A DNA stretch of 48,634 nt from an uncultured Acidimicrobiales bacterium (lineage in GTDB: Bacteria; Actinomycetota; Acidimicrobiia; Acidimicrobiales; CADCTF01). Below, piece after piece: positions 35,098 to 42,679 of this stretch. How positions within the stretch are numbered: the stretch's first letter is position 1; every line of letters begins with the position of its first letter. The translations under genes and the position numbers were made by a program. The DNA lies in contig CADCTF010000118.1 in NCBI GenBank assembly GCA_902805655.1, positions 1 to 48,634 of the forward strand. The letters are read 5' to 3'. The notes under the pieces are model-generated. The model was not told the DNA's origin, ran no database searches, and was given only the letters and a program-made list of their open reading frames with translations.

Positions 35098-36051
35098 ATG
35101 CGAGCGGCAGCGGTGGTCAACGGGCAGATCGTGGTGGAGGACCGGCCGGATCCGGAACCCGGCATCGGCGAGGTGCTCGTCTCCGTGCGGGCCGCGGGCC
35201 TCAACGGGGCCGACATGTTGCAGCGGCGTGGCCTGTACGCGCCGCCGCCTGGGACGACGGACGTCCCCGGCCTCGAGCTGGCCGGCCTGGTGGTGGCCAC
35301 CGGGCCCGGCGCCACCCGCTTCGAGCCGGGCGACCCGGTGATGGCCGTGGTGGGCGGCGGCGGGCAGGCCGAGCTGGCCGTCGTGCACGAGCGCGCCGCC
35401 ATGCCGGTGCCGGTGGGCATCGACTGGGACGCGGCCGGCGGGTTCCCCGAGGTCTTCACGACAGCACACGACGCCCTGTTCACCCAGTGCCAGCTCCAGA
35501 TGGGCGAGCGGGTGTGCATCCACGGGGGTGCGGGTGGCGTGGGTACGGCGGCCATCCAGCTGGCTGCCGCAGCGGGCGCGTGGGTCACTGCGACGGTGCG
35601 TGACCCAGCCCAGCGTGAGGCCGTCGCCGAGCTCGGCTCGGCCGTGGGGTGGACAGAGGTGGTGCCACCCGAGGCGTTCGTCGACCACGGTCCCTTCGAC
35701 GTGGTGCTCGAGCTGGTCGGCGCACCGAACCTGGCCGACGACCTGGCGTCGCTCGACATCGGCGGGCGCATCAGCGTCATCGGTGTCAGTGCCGGCGGCA
35801 TAGCGGAGCTGAACCTCCTGGCCCTGATGGGCAAGCGGGCCCGCATCCACGGGTCGACCCTGCGGTCGCGCCCACTGGAGCAGAAGGCCGACGCCGCCGG
35901 CCGCGTCGAGCGCTCGGTGCTGCCGCTCCTCGAAGCCGAGGACATCGTGGTGCCGGTCGCGGCCACCTTCCCCTTCGACGACATCGCCGCCGCCTACGAC
36001 CGCTTCGCCGCGGGCAGCAAGCTCGGCAAGATCGTCGTCGTCTTCGACTGA
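35098..36051 (+). CDS. Zinc-independent MDR family NADPH:quinone oxidoreductase
   Basis: A 317-residue medium-chain dehydrogenase/reductase. The N-terminal GroES-like domain has GEVLVSVRAAGLNGADMLQR and VPGLELAGLVVATG, without zinc ligands. The Rossmann motif HGGAGGVGTAAIQLA (about 141-155) binds NADPH. GGRISVIGVSAGG and the C-terminal SKLGKIVVVFD complete the quinone-oxidoreductase pattern. The physiological acceptor is unknown. Confidence 0.88.
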   Translation: MRAAAVVNGQIVVEDRPDPEPGIGEVLVSVRAAGLNGADMLQRRGLYAPPPGTTDVPGLELAGLVVATGPGATRFEPGDPVMAVVGGGGQAELAVVHERAAMPVPVGIDWDAAGGFPEVFTTAHDALFTQCQLQMGERVCIHGGAGGVGTAAIQLAAAAGAWVTATVRDPAQREAVAELGSAVGWTEVVPPEAFVDHGPFDVVLELVGAPNLADDLASLDIGGRISVIGVSAGGIAELNLLALMGKRARIHGSTLRSRPLEQKADAAGRVERSVLPLLEAEDIVVPVAATFPFDDIAAAYDRFAAGSKLGKIVVVFD

Positions 36052-36070
36052 TCGCGCCTGCCGGCTGCGG

Positions 36071-38179
36071 CTACAGCAGGGTGCCCTGCTCATGCTGCGG
36101 GGACGGTGGCGACTTCGGCGGTTGGCGCCGCCGGCCGGGGCCGAGGCGCTGTTCCCCGGCGATGCGCTGCATGTCACCGTCACCGGTGGGGATCGCCCTG
36201 GTGCGCGCCGAACGGGACTCCGCCACCACGCGGGTCACGGTGTCCGACACCGTCTGCTGCTCGCGCTTGTCGAGCCGTGACCCGTTGGCGTAGCGGCGCT
36301 CGTACAGGTCCACGAGGTCGGGTCGCTCGGCCCGAAGCCACGTCATCCAGTGGTCGCGCAGGCCGGGCTTGAGGAAGAGGCTGATGGCGCTCACCGATGC
36401 CGCGCCGGCGTCGGCGCAGGCCCGGGCCACCTCGGTCAGCTGCTCCTCACCATCCGACATGCCAGGGATGATGGGCGCGATCAGCACCCCGCACTCGATG
36501 CCGGCGTCGACCAGTCGCTTCACTGCCTCGACCCGGCGCCTGGGGTGGGCGGTGCCCGGCTCGGTCGCCTTCCACGTGGCCTCGTCGAGCGTGCCGATGC
36601 TGAGGTTCACCCGCACGTCGGTGACGTCGTTGGCCCGCCGGAGGAGGTCGAGGTCGCGGAGGATGAGCGGCGACTTGGTCAGGATCGAGAACGGGTTGGC
36701 CGCCTCGGTGAGCACCTTCACGATGCCCTGGGTCAGGTGGTACTTGCCCTCCGCCCGCTGATAGGGATCGGTGTTGGTGCCCATGGCGATGTGATCGCCC
36801 GCCCATCGCTTGGCCTTCAGCTCGGCTCGCAGCCTCTCCACCGCGTTGACCTTCACGACGAGCTTCGTGTCGAAGTCCGACCCGATGTTCAGCCCGAGGT
36901 AGTCGTGCGTCGGCCGCGCGAAGCAGTTGTGACTGACGACGCCGTCGGCGATGAAGTCACCGGTTCCGGTCGTGATGTCGACCATCGGCATCTGCAGACC
37001 CATCCGCTCGACAGCCACGATCCGCAGAGCCGCTGTGTTCTTTATGGCGTCGCCCTCCATCGATCGCTTCCGGGTGATCGCCGGATCGACGAGGTGGAAG
37101 AAGCGCAGCCGTTCCGCCTGTCCGCCCAGGAGGCGGACGCTGAAGATGGGGAAGTTGGTTCCTGGACGCTCTTCGACCGTGGTGTGGAAGCCGAAGCGAC
37201 GAAAGGCCGCAAGGATGAGGTCGATCAGCTGGCGGTCTCCGTTGTGGACCCGCAGGATCCCGCCGCTGCACGAGCCCTCGGCGTCGAAGGTTCCCGCCAG
37301 CAAGCCCTTCTGCCAGGCAGCCGTAGGTTCCCGAGGGACGTCGATGGCTCGTTCGACGGTCGCCACACCGGAAGACGACTGCGAACGGATCGCGCTCACC
37401 TCCCGGCGTACGGGGGCTGCCGCCTCAAAGAGGAACGGTGCGGTCTCCAAGCCCTCGAGTGACAGGAACCGTTGCGTTCTGACCAAGGCTTCTTCGTCGG
37501 CCAGAGCCAGGCGGAACTGGTAGGACGTCCACGGTTGGCCGGTGGAGCGGACGTACGGGCGGTGGTGGATGTGCCCGTCGCCAAGGATCATCCCGGTGAG
37601 GTAGCCGCGCCGGTAGCCCTCGTCCTGCACCGGCTGGGCCGTGAAGCTCCCCGTACCCAGAAGCGAGTTGTTCGTCGTGAGGTGTGGACGCTGCCCGGGA
37701 CCGCACCCAGTGCCGCTGACGAACTTCCAACCCCGCTCGGTCAGGAACCTGTGGTCGCCACTCGCCACCAGCCCGGTGCCATCCTCCAGCGTGATGCGGT
37801 ACGCCTCCTTGGTGGTGCGCCAATGAGCAAGCACCTTCGTTCGGGTCAACCGGCGATAGCTCCCTCGGCGGACCGTGCCGTAGACCTCGTCACCGACGCC
37901 CACCTCGGCGATCGGGCGGTGACGGCCATCCGCCGTCAGCACCGGCGTCTCGGGGCTTACGCAGTAGACGCATGCATGGCTGCAGCCCCGGTAGGCGTTG
38001 ATGGTCCAGTGGAACGGCAGGTGGCTGGCGCTCGGCACCTCGTTGATGACCCGCTTCGCGCGCACGTGCAGGAACTCGAGGCCCCGGTACTCGCCGATGC
38101 CGACATGGCGGTCGACCAGGTCCTCCTCCGGGAAGAGGGACGCCTGCGGTCCTTCCTCGTCAGCAAGTGTCCAGCGCAT
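36071..38179 (-). CDS. Rv2578c-type radical SAM protein interrupted by an intein
   Basis: A 702-residue precursor. The extein N-part (1-72) ends with AYRGCSHACVY. The extein C-part starts at Cys419 with CFARPTHDYLGL and continues with the radical SAM barrel (HIAMGTNTDPYQRAEGKY, ILTKSPLILRD, NLSIGTLDEATWKATEPGT). Spliced, the protein is ~356 residues with a Cys66-x3-Cys70-x2-Cys cluster motif. Members bind [4Fe-4S] and cleave SAM; the SplB/Rv2578c group has no firmly known substrate. The intein removes the third cluster ligand from context until splicing. ATG 38179 follows TATGCT by 6 bases. Its stop region converges with the quinone oxidoreductase gene. Confidence 0.88.
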   Translation of the reverse strand: MRWTLADEEGPQASLFPEEDLVDRHVGIGEYRGLEFLHVRAKRVINEVPSASHLPFHWTINAYRGCSHACVYCVSPETPVLTADGRHRPIAEVGVGDEVYGTVRRGSYRRLTRTKVLAHWRTTKEAYRITLEDGTGLVASGDHRFLTERGWKFVSGTGCGPGQRPHLTTNNSLLGTGSFTAQPVQDEGYRRGYLTGMILGDGHIHHRPYVRSTGQPWTSYQFRLALADEEALVRTQRFLSLEGLETAPFLFEAAAPVRREVSAIRSQSSSGVATVERAIDVPREPTAAWQKGLLAGTFDAEGSCSGGILRVHNGDRQLIDLILAAFRRFGFHTTVEERPGTNFPIFSVRLLGGQAERLRFFHLVDPAITRKRSMEGDAIKNTAALRIVAVERMGLQMPMVDITTGTGDFIADGVVSHNCFARPTHDYLGLNIGSDFDTKLVVKVNAVERLRAELKAKRWAGDHIAMGTNTDPYQRAEGKYHLTQGIVKVLTEAANPFSILTKSPLILRDLDLLRRANDVTDVRVNLSIGTLDEATWKATEPGTAHPRRRVEAVKRLVDAGIECGVLIAPIIPGMSDGEEQLTEVARACADAGAASVSAISLFLKPGLRDHWMTWLRAERPDLVDLYERRYANGSRLDKREQQTVSDTVTRVVAESRSARTRAIPTGDGDMQRIAGEQRLGPGRRRQPPKSPPSPQHEQGTLL
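36926..37963 (-). mobile_element. Intein with LAGLIDADG homing endonuclease
   Basis: A 346-residue intein inside the radical SAM gene. It begins with Cys (CVSPETPVLTADG) and ends VVSHN followed by Cys+1. Block B is LVASGDHRFLT (67-75 of the intein). The DOD endonuclease blocks are YLTGMILGDG (121-130) and LLAGTFDAEG (221-230), each with its acidic catalytic residue intact. Block F/G is DFIADGVVSHN. All residues needed for class 1 splicing appear present: Cys1, penultimate His, terminal Asn and Cys+1. By eye the DNA is less GC-rich than the flanking exteins, as expected for a mobile element. Confidence 0.92.
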
Positions 38180-38185
38180 CCCGCC

Positions 38186-38191
38186 AGCATA
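38186..38191 (-). promoter_or_regulatory. -10 box (TATGCT) for radical SAM/intein gene
   Basis: The minus strand reads TATGCT, 6 bases, ATG 38179. Confidence 0.5.
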
Positions 38192-38259
38192 GCGAACGCC
38201 TGTTCGGGAGACAGGCCGCCGGTTGGCCGTTTTACGCGTCGCCGTGCATTACTGGCGGG

Positions 38260-39435
38260 GTGTCCGAGCGCCGAGCCTTCTCCGTGCTCTGCGCGGCCAC
38301 GTTCTTCCACTTCCTCGCCATGGGGGTGTTCCTCTCGGGCCTGCCCCTGTTCGTCAGCGAGGAGCTGCGGGGGTCGAAGGCGGCGGTGGGCCTGGCCATC
38401 GGTGCGTTCTCCGTGACCGCCGTGCTCACCCGTCCCTTCATCGGCCGTCGCGTGGACCGGTTCGGGCGGGTGTGGTTCCTCCGGGGCGCCCCCGTGCTGG
38501 TGGGCGTGTCGGCGGTCGCCCTGCTGGGAGCCCGGTCCCTGCCCGTGGTCATCGCCATCCGGATGCTGCAGGGCGTCGCCGGGTCCTCCTTCTACACGGC
38601 GGCTGCGACGGTGACGACGGACATGGCGCCGTCCGACAGCCGGGCCAGCTACATCTCCCGCTTCAGCCTCTTCCTCTACGCCGGCTTCGCCGCCGGGCCC
38701 GCAGTCGGCGAAGCGCTCATCCAGGCCCGCGGGTACTCGACGGCCTGGCTGGTGTCACTGGCCGCGAGCGCGGTGGCCGTCTCGATCGTGTGGTTCGTGC
38801 CGGAGACGAAGCCGGCCGACCTCTCCGACGAGCCGGTGGTCAAGACCCGGAGGCTGGTGCATCCGGCCGCCGTCGGGCCCGGTCTCGTGCTGCTGACGGT
38901 CGCCGTGGGCTACACCGCCATCTCGTCGTTCCTGCCGCTCTACTCCCGTTCGATCGGCATGGGCTCCTCAGGTGGCCTCTACGCGACCTTTGCCATGACG
39001 ATCCTCGTCGTGCGCCTGATCAGCGGTCGCCTGGCCGACCGCCTCGGCAACGCCAAGGTGGCACTGCCCGGCCTGTTCTCTGGCGCCGCCGGCATGGCGC
39101 TGCTGGCCACCGTGCCCAGCCCTGCGGCGGCGTACGTGGGCGTCGCGCTGTTCGGAACTGCGCACGCCCTCGTCTTCCCGGCCCTGATGTCGATGACCGT
39201 CGACCGGGTCGACGACCGGGAGCGAGGCGAGGCACTGGGGTCGTTCACCGCGTGCTTCGATCTCGGTGCCGCGTTCGGCGGTTACCTCGTGGGCTTCATC
39301 GCCGACCAGGCGGGCTACCGCGCCGCCTGGGCCATGCCGGGCGTCGTGTGCCTCCTGGGCGCCGCCGGCCTGATCGCCATCGCGCGGCGCAGCAGCCCGG
39401 CCCTGGCGCTTTCCCCGACGGCATCGAAGGGGTAG
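38260..39435 (+). CDS. MFS transporter
   Basis: A 391-residue major facilitator with about 12 hydrophobic helices. FIGRRVDRFGRVWFLRGAP is motif A after helix 2, and VRLISGRLADRLGNAKVAL is the corresponding motif after helix 8. GSFTACFDLGAAFGGYLVGFIAD is helix 11. The family exports drugs or metabolites, and no substrate is apparent. The start is GTG 38260. It is separated by 9 bases from the DUF5709 gene, so they are probably co-transcribed. Confidence 0.87.
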   Translation: MSERRAFSVLCAATFFHFLAMGVFLSGLPLFVSEELRGSKAAVGLAIGAFSVTAVLTRPFIGRRVDRFGRVWFLRGAPVLVGVSAVALLGARSLPVVIAIRMLQGVAGSSFYTAAATVTTDMAPSDSRASYISRFSLFLYAGFAAGPAVGEALIQARGYSTAWLVSLAASAVAVSIVWFVPETKPADLSDEPVVKTRRLVHPAAVGPGLVLLTVAVGYTAISSFLPLYSRSIGMGSSGGLYATFAMTILVVRLISGRLADRLGNAKVALPGLFSGAAGMALLATVPSPAAAYVGVALFGTAHALVFPALMSMTVDRVDDRERGEALGSFTACFDLGAAFGGYLVGFIADQAGYRAAWAMPGVVCLLGAAGLIAIARRSSPALALSPTASKG

Positions 39436-39444
39436 GACCGGGGC

Positions 39445-39840
39445 ATGTCCGATCCGAACTACGACAACGCCGCGGAGCTCGAGGCCGAGGGCATCCCCGC
39501 CCTGCAGGACTCCATCAACGAGGACGAGGGCCTCATCCCGCCGCGTGACCACTATCAGGGGGCCGGCGAGTTCGGCATCACTGCGGCCGAGGAGCGCTCG
39601 CAGGAGACGGTGGCCGACCGCCTCTTCCGGGAGGAGCCCGAGGTCTCCCCCGACGACATCGACGAGGCGGACGCCGACCTGCCCATGGGTGGCATGTCCT
39701 CCGGACGGTTCCTGGCCCCGGGCGACGAGGACGTGGACGCGCTCGACGACGAGAAGGACGTCGTGGCGTCCGAGGTCATCGGTGACGGTGACGCGCTGTC
39801 CGCCGAGGAAGCCGCCATGCACGTCACGGACCAGCCGTAG
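39445..39840 (+). CDS. DUF5709 domain protein
   Basis: A 131-residue strongly acidic soluble protein. The conserved DUF5709 core is GEFGITAAEERSQETVADRLFREEPE, followed by an acidic tail with repeated DD/DE pairs. It is common in actinobacteria and its function is unknown. Its start lies 9 bases downstream of the MFS stop; TAGGAC, which includes that stop codon, precedes the ATG by 6 bases but mismatches the TAnnnT pattern. The last 17 bases overlap the convergent permease gene. Confidence 0.75.
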   Translation: MSDPNYDNAAELEAEGIPALQDSINEDEGLIPPRDHYQGAGEFGITAAEERSQETVADRLFREEPEVSPDDIDEADADLPMGGMSSGRFLAPGDEDVDALDDEKDVVASEVIGDGDALSAEEAAMHVTDQP

Positions 39841-40915
39841 CCGCCCTCGCTCCCGTTTGCGCCGGCAGCGCCGGTGTCGGCGGCCGCAGCTCGAGATAGG
39901 TCGCCTTCACCGCCCCCAGCAGCGGGATGGCCACGAGCGCGCCCACCACGCCGCCCGCCGACATGCCGATCAGGGCCGCCACCATGGTGGCCGGTGGGGA
40001 GAGCTTCACCGCCTGCCCCACCACCAGGGGGGACACGATGTTGTTCTCGACCTGCAGGTAGACCATGAAGAAGGCGGCGCAGGCCAGACCCACCACCGGT
40101 CCCTGGGTGAAGCCCAAGGCCACGAACGGCACGCCGCCGGCGGCACCGCCGATCTGCGGCACGAGGCTCCAGAGGCAGACCCACACAGCCAGCAGGGGCG
40201 CCAGCGGGACACCGAGCAGCAAGCCCGCGATGAGGTTGGCCAGGCCGGCGATGAGCGCGACGACCACCGAGCCGGCCACGTACCTGCCCACCACCCGGGC
40301 GACGAGCCGGCCGATCCGGTCGGCCCTCCCCACGTGCCTGGGAGGCACCAAGCGTCGACCCCCTCGGAGCAAACGAGGTCCGTCGAGGAGCAGCCCGAGC
40401 AGCAGGAGGGACATCACCATGCCCGCCAGCAAGCCGTCGAAGGCGGAGCGCCCGGCGTCGAGCAAGGGCGTGTCCTCCCCCGCCAGCCGCGCGGGCAGCT
40501 CGTTGATGAACGCCTCGACCCGTTCCGGCAGACCGGCGCGATCGAGGTCGTCCCCCACCACGGGCAGGCGCCGGAGGTCGGCGATGACCTCCGGCAGGTC
40601 TTCGCCGAGCGCCCGGGCCTGACGCACCGCCGGCGGCACCAGCGTCACGGCCACGAGCGCCAGCCCGAGGCCGAACAGCGCCACGACCAGCGCCAGCGCC
40701 GCGGACCTCGGCAGCCGCAGGCGCCGGGAGACTGCGCTGATCACCGGATCGAAGCCCAGCGCCAGCAGGCCGGCGACGGCCACCGTGCTCAAGGTCCTCG
40801 GGACCGTCCGAGCCAGCCCGAGCAGGACCACGGTCGCGGCCACTGATGCGGCCAGGGCGGCGAGCGAGCGGACGTCGAGGGTGATCGACCGCTGATCGTC
40901 GCCGGCCGGAGGCAC
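39824..40915 (-). CDS. AI-2E family (PerM-like) permease
   Basis: A 363-residue membrane protein. It has the family order: two N-terminal helices, an amphipathic soluble region with LPEVIADLRRLPVVGDDLDRAGL, then helices with GRYVAGSVVVALIAGLANLIAG, PLLAVWVCLWSLVPQIGGAAGGVP and a C-terminal VYLQVENNIVSPLVVG. This last segment is the AI-2E signature. Members export AI-2, act as Na+/H+ antiporters, or are unknown. The start is GTG 40915 with TACGAT 6 bases upstream, overlapping the -10 box of the divergent paralogue. Confidence 0.85.
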   Translation of the reverse strand: MPPAGDDQRSITLDVRSLAALAASVAATVVLLGLARTVPRTLSTVAVAGLLALGFDPVISAVSRRLRLPRSAALALVVALFGLGLALVAVTLVPPAVRQARALGEDLPEVIADLRRLPVVGDDLDRAGLPERVEAFINELPARLAGEDTPLLDAGRSAFDGLLAGMVMSLLLLGLLLDGPRLLRGGRRLVPPRHVGRADRIGRLVARVVGRYVAGSVVVALIAGLANLIAGLLLGVPLAPLLAVWVCLWSLVPQIGGAAGGVPFVALGFTQGPVVGLACAAFFMVYLQVENNIVSPLVVGQAVKLSPPATMVAALIGMSAGGVVGALVAIPLLGAVKATYLELRPPTPALPAQTGARAATAGP

Positions 40916-40920
40916 GCCGG

Positions 40921-40927
40921 TATCGTA
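40921..40927. promoter_or_regulatory. Overlapping bidirectional -10 boxes (TATCGTA)
   Basis: On the plus strand TATCGT (40921-40926) is 7 bases before ATG 40934. On the minus strand TACGAT (40927-40922) is 6 bases before GTG 40915. A single 7-base stretch thus fits the box for both divergent permease genes. Confidence 0.5.
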
Positions 40928-40933
40928 CGGCCG

Positions 40934-42349
40934 ATGGCGGGGGCCCCGACGACCGCGCGGCTCACCGTTCGACCGACCTCCATCGCGGCCGCGGTGGCGG
41001 TGGTGGCCGTCACCCTGCTGGCACTGCGCATCCTGGAGGCGGCTCAGCGGGTGCTGGGCTGGGCGGCCATGGCCGTCGCCATCGCCGGGGTGCTCGCCCC
41101 GGCCGTGGGCCGGCTGAGCGCACGGGTGCCGAGAGCGCTGGCCATCCTGGCCGTCGTGCTGGGGACCCTGCTGACGATCGGCTTCGTCGGGTTCCGGGTG
41201 GCGAGCGACGTGACGGGCCAGGTGGCCACGATCCAAGACGAAGCGCCGAAGTTGGCCGAGCGCATCGAGGCGTCCCGGCGCTTCGGCGAGGCGGCGTCCA
41301 CGCTGCGCCTGTCGGAGCGGGTCGGCCAGATCACCGAGGAGGTGCCCGATCGGCTTCGGGGCGGCACTCCCGCCGAGGCGTTGCGGTCAGCCACCACCCG
41401 GGGGCTGGCGGTGCTGGTGGTCACCGTCCTGAGCCTCTTCTTCGTCCTCCACGGCGCCAAGCTCGTCGACGGGGCCATCCGCCAGCTGCCGCCGACTCGA
41501 CAAGCCGGGATGAAGCAGCTCGCCCGAGCCGTCCACCGGCGGGCCTTCGGCTATGCCGCCGGCTCGTTGGCCATGGCCGCCGCCGCCGGGGTCTCGGCCT
41601 TCGCCGTTGCGCTGGTCACGGACGTGCCGGGCCCGGCCGCCCTCGGCCTCTGGGTGGCGCTGTGGAACATCGTTCCGATCCTCGGCACGGTCATCGGAGC
41701 TGCGCCTCTGGTGGGGTTCGCCGCCGCCGCGTCGGTGCCGAAGGGGCTTGCAACCGCCGCCCTCTTCGTGCTCTACCAGGTCGCCGAGACGGTGTTCGTG
41801 CAGCGCCGGATCGAACGGCGCACGATACGCGTCGGACCGTTCCTCACGGTGGCCGCCGGGTTCGGAGGCCTCGAGCTCTACGGGCTGGCGGGCGCACTGC
41901 TCGGCGTGCTGGCCACGGCGGTCGTCGTGACCGTGCTCGACGAGGCGGCGCACCGTGGCGTTCCGGCGGTAGACGGCAGGGGTAGGCCAGACGGCATGGA
42001 GCAGACCAGCAAGCACTCCGCCCGCATGGACGAGGACATGCAGAAGGACACGCGAGGCGGCATGGAGGCACGCGAAGCCGGACGGGCAGACGACGCCCGT
42101 CCGGACATGGTGCAGCAGCAGCCCGGGGTCATGGACGACTACGACGCCGACCGACGGGCCGAGCTGGCCCGGTCGATCGAGCCGCACGTCTTCCCAGCCC
42201 GGCCGGAGCAGCTCTTGGAGTCGGCGCGAGGTCAGTTCGCAGCCGACTGGATCCTGGACGCGTTGTCCAAGGCCCCGGACCAGACCTACGCCAACACGCA
42301 GGAGCTGTGGAAGGCGCTGGGCGGCCCGGTCGAGCAGAAGCGGGCCTGA
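40934..42349 (+). CDS. AI-2E family permease with extra C-terminal soluble domain
   Basis: A 471-residue protein. Residues 1-~340 form an AI-2E-type permease (LGLWVALWNIVPILGTVIGAAP; VLYQVAETVFVQRRIERRTIR; LELYGLAGALLGVLATAV). Residues ~355-471 are soluble and charged, with MDEDMQKDTRGGMEAREAG and a tail RSIEPHVFPARPEQLLESAR then KAPDQTYANTQELWKALGG, reminiscent of DUF2795-type domains. There is an internal in-frame ATG at 41997 at the junction, so the tail could be made separately. No stop codon divides them. It is divergent from a similar permease, which suggests two related subunits. Confidence 0.75.
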   Translation: MAGAPTTARLTVRPTSIAAAVAVVAVTLLALRILEAAQRVLGWAAMAVAIAGVLAPAVGRLSARVPRALAILAVVLGTLLTIGFVGFRVASDVTGQVATIQDEAPKLAERIEASRRFGEAASTLRLSERVGQITEEVPDRLRGGTPAEALRSATTRGLAVLVVTVLSLFFVLHGAKLVDGAIRQLPPTRQAGMKQLARAVHRRAFGYAAGSLAMAAAAGVSAFAVALVTDVPGPAALGLWVALWNIVPILGTVIGAAPLVGFAAAASVPKGLATAALFVLYQVAETVFVQRRIERRTIRVGPFLTVAAGFGGLELYGLAGALLGVLATAVVVTVLDEAAHRGVPAVDGRGRPDGMEQTSKHSARMDEDMQKDTRGGMEAREAGRADDARPDMVQQQPGVMDDYDADRRAELARSIEPHVFPARPEQLLESARGQFAADWILDALSKAPDQTYANTQELWKALGGPVEQKRA

Positions 42350-42356
42350 GCCGCCC

Positions 42357-42542
42357 CTAAGACACCAGCACGGCGTCCCGCTCCAGGCGGAAGTCCCAGT
42401 GCAGGGCGGTGGCGTGGTGCTCCTGCACCACGAAGCGGGGGTGCGTGGCCGTGGATCCGTCGCGCTGGTCCACCCCTGGGCCGCCGTTCGGCTCCGGTGT
42501 GACGGCGAAGTTGCGCATCCTCCGGTACTCGTCGAGCGGCAC
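42357..42542 (-). pseudogene. Truncated LigD-type 3'-phosphoesterase
   Basis: A 61-residue frame matching only the first part of LigD-type 3'-phosphoesterase domains. PLDEYRRMRNFAVTPEP and RFVVQEHHATALHWDFRLE are both characteristic, with the His, His, Asp and Arg of the QEHHA-x3-LHWDFR metal site. The frame then stops after RDAVLVS, where intact proteins continue with WAVPKGP. The rest of the ~110-residue fold, including the later catalytic His, is missing, and the sequence runs into the end of the permease gene. The start and its TAGCGT box 7 bases upstream look intact. It is probably a non-functional remnant unless the short product has a new use. Confidence 0.75.
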
Positions 42543-42549
42543 GCGCCGG

Positions 42550-42555
42550 ACGCTA
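42550..42555 (-). promoter_or_regulatory. -10 box (TAGCGT) before truncated phosphoesterase gene
   Basis: The minus strand reads TAGCGT, 7 bases, GTG 42542. The spacing is still canonical although the gene is truncated. Confidence 0.45.
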
Positions 42556-42668
42556 CCCACCGTCGCCGAGCTGCGGCCGGGAAAGCGGTTGCCGGCCACA
42601 CGGTCAGCCGGTACCTTGCTCGGCCCGCTCGGACGGCCGGGCGAGTCGGCCGCGGGCCGGCTGAGGAC

Positions 42669-42674
42669 GGGGGG
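42669..42674 (+). promoter_or_regulatory. Ribosome binding site of HelD-like gene
   Basis: GGGGGG lies 5 bases before TTG 42680. An in-frame TGA at 42662 excludes any start further upstream. Confidence 0.5.
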
Positions 42675-42679
42675 CAACG

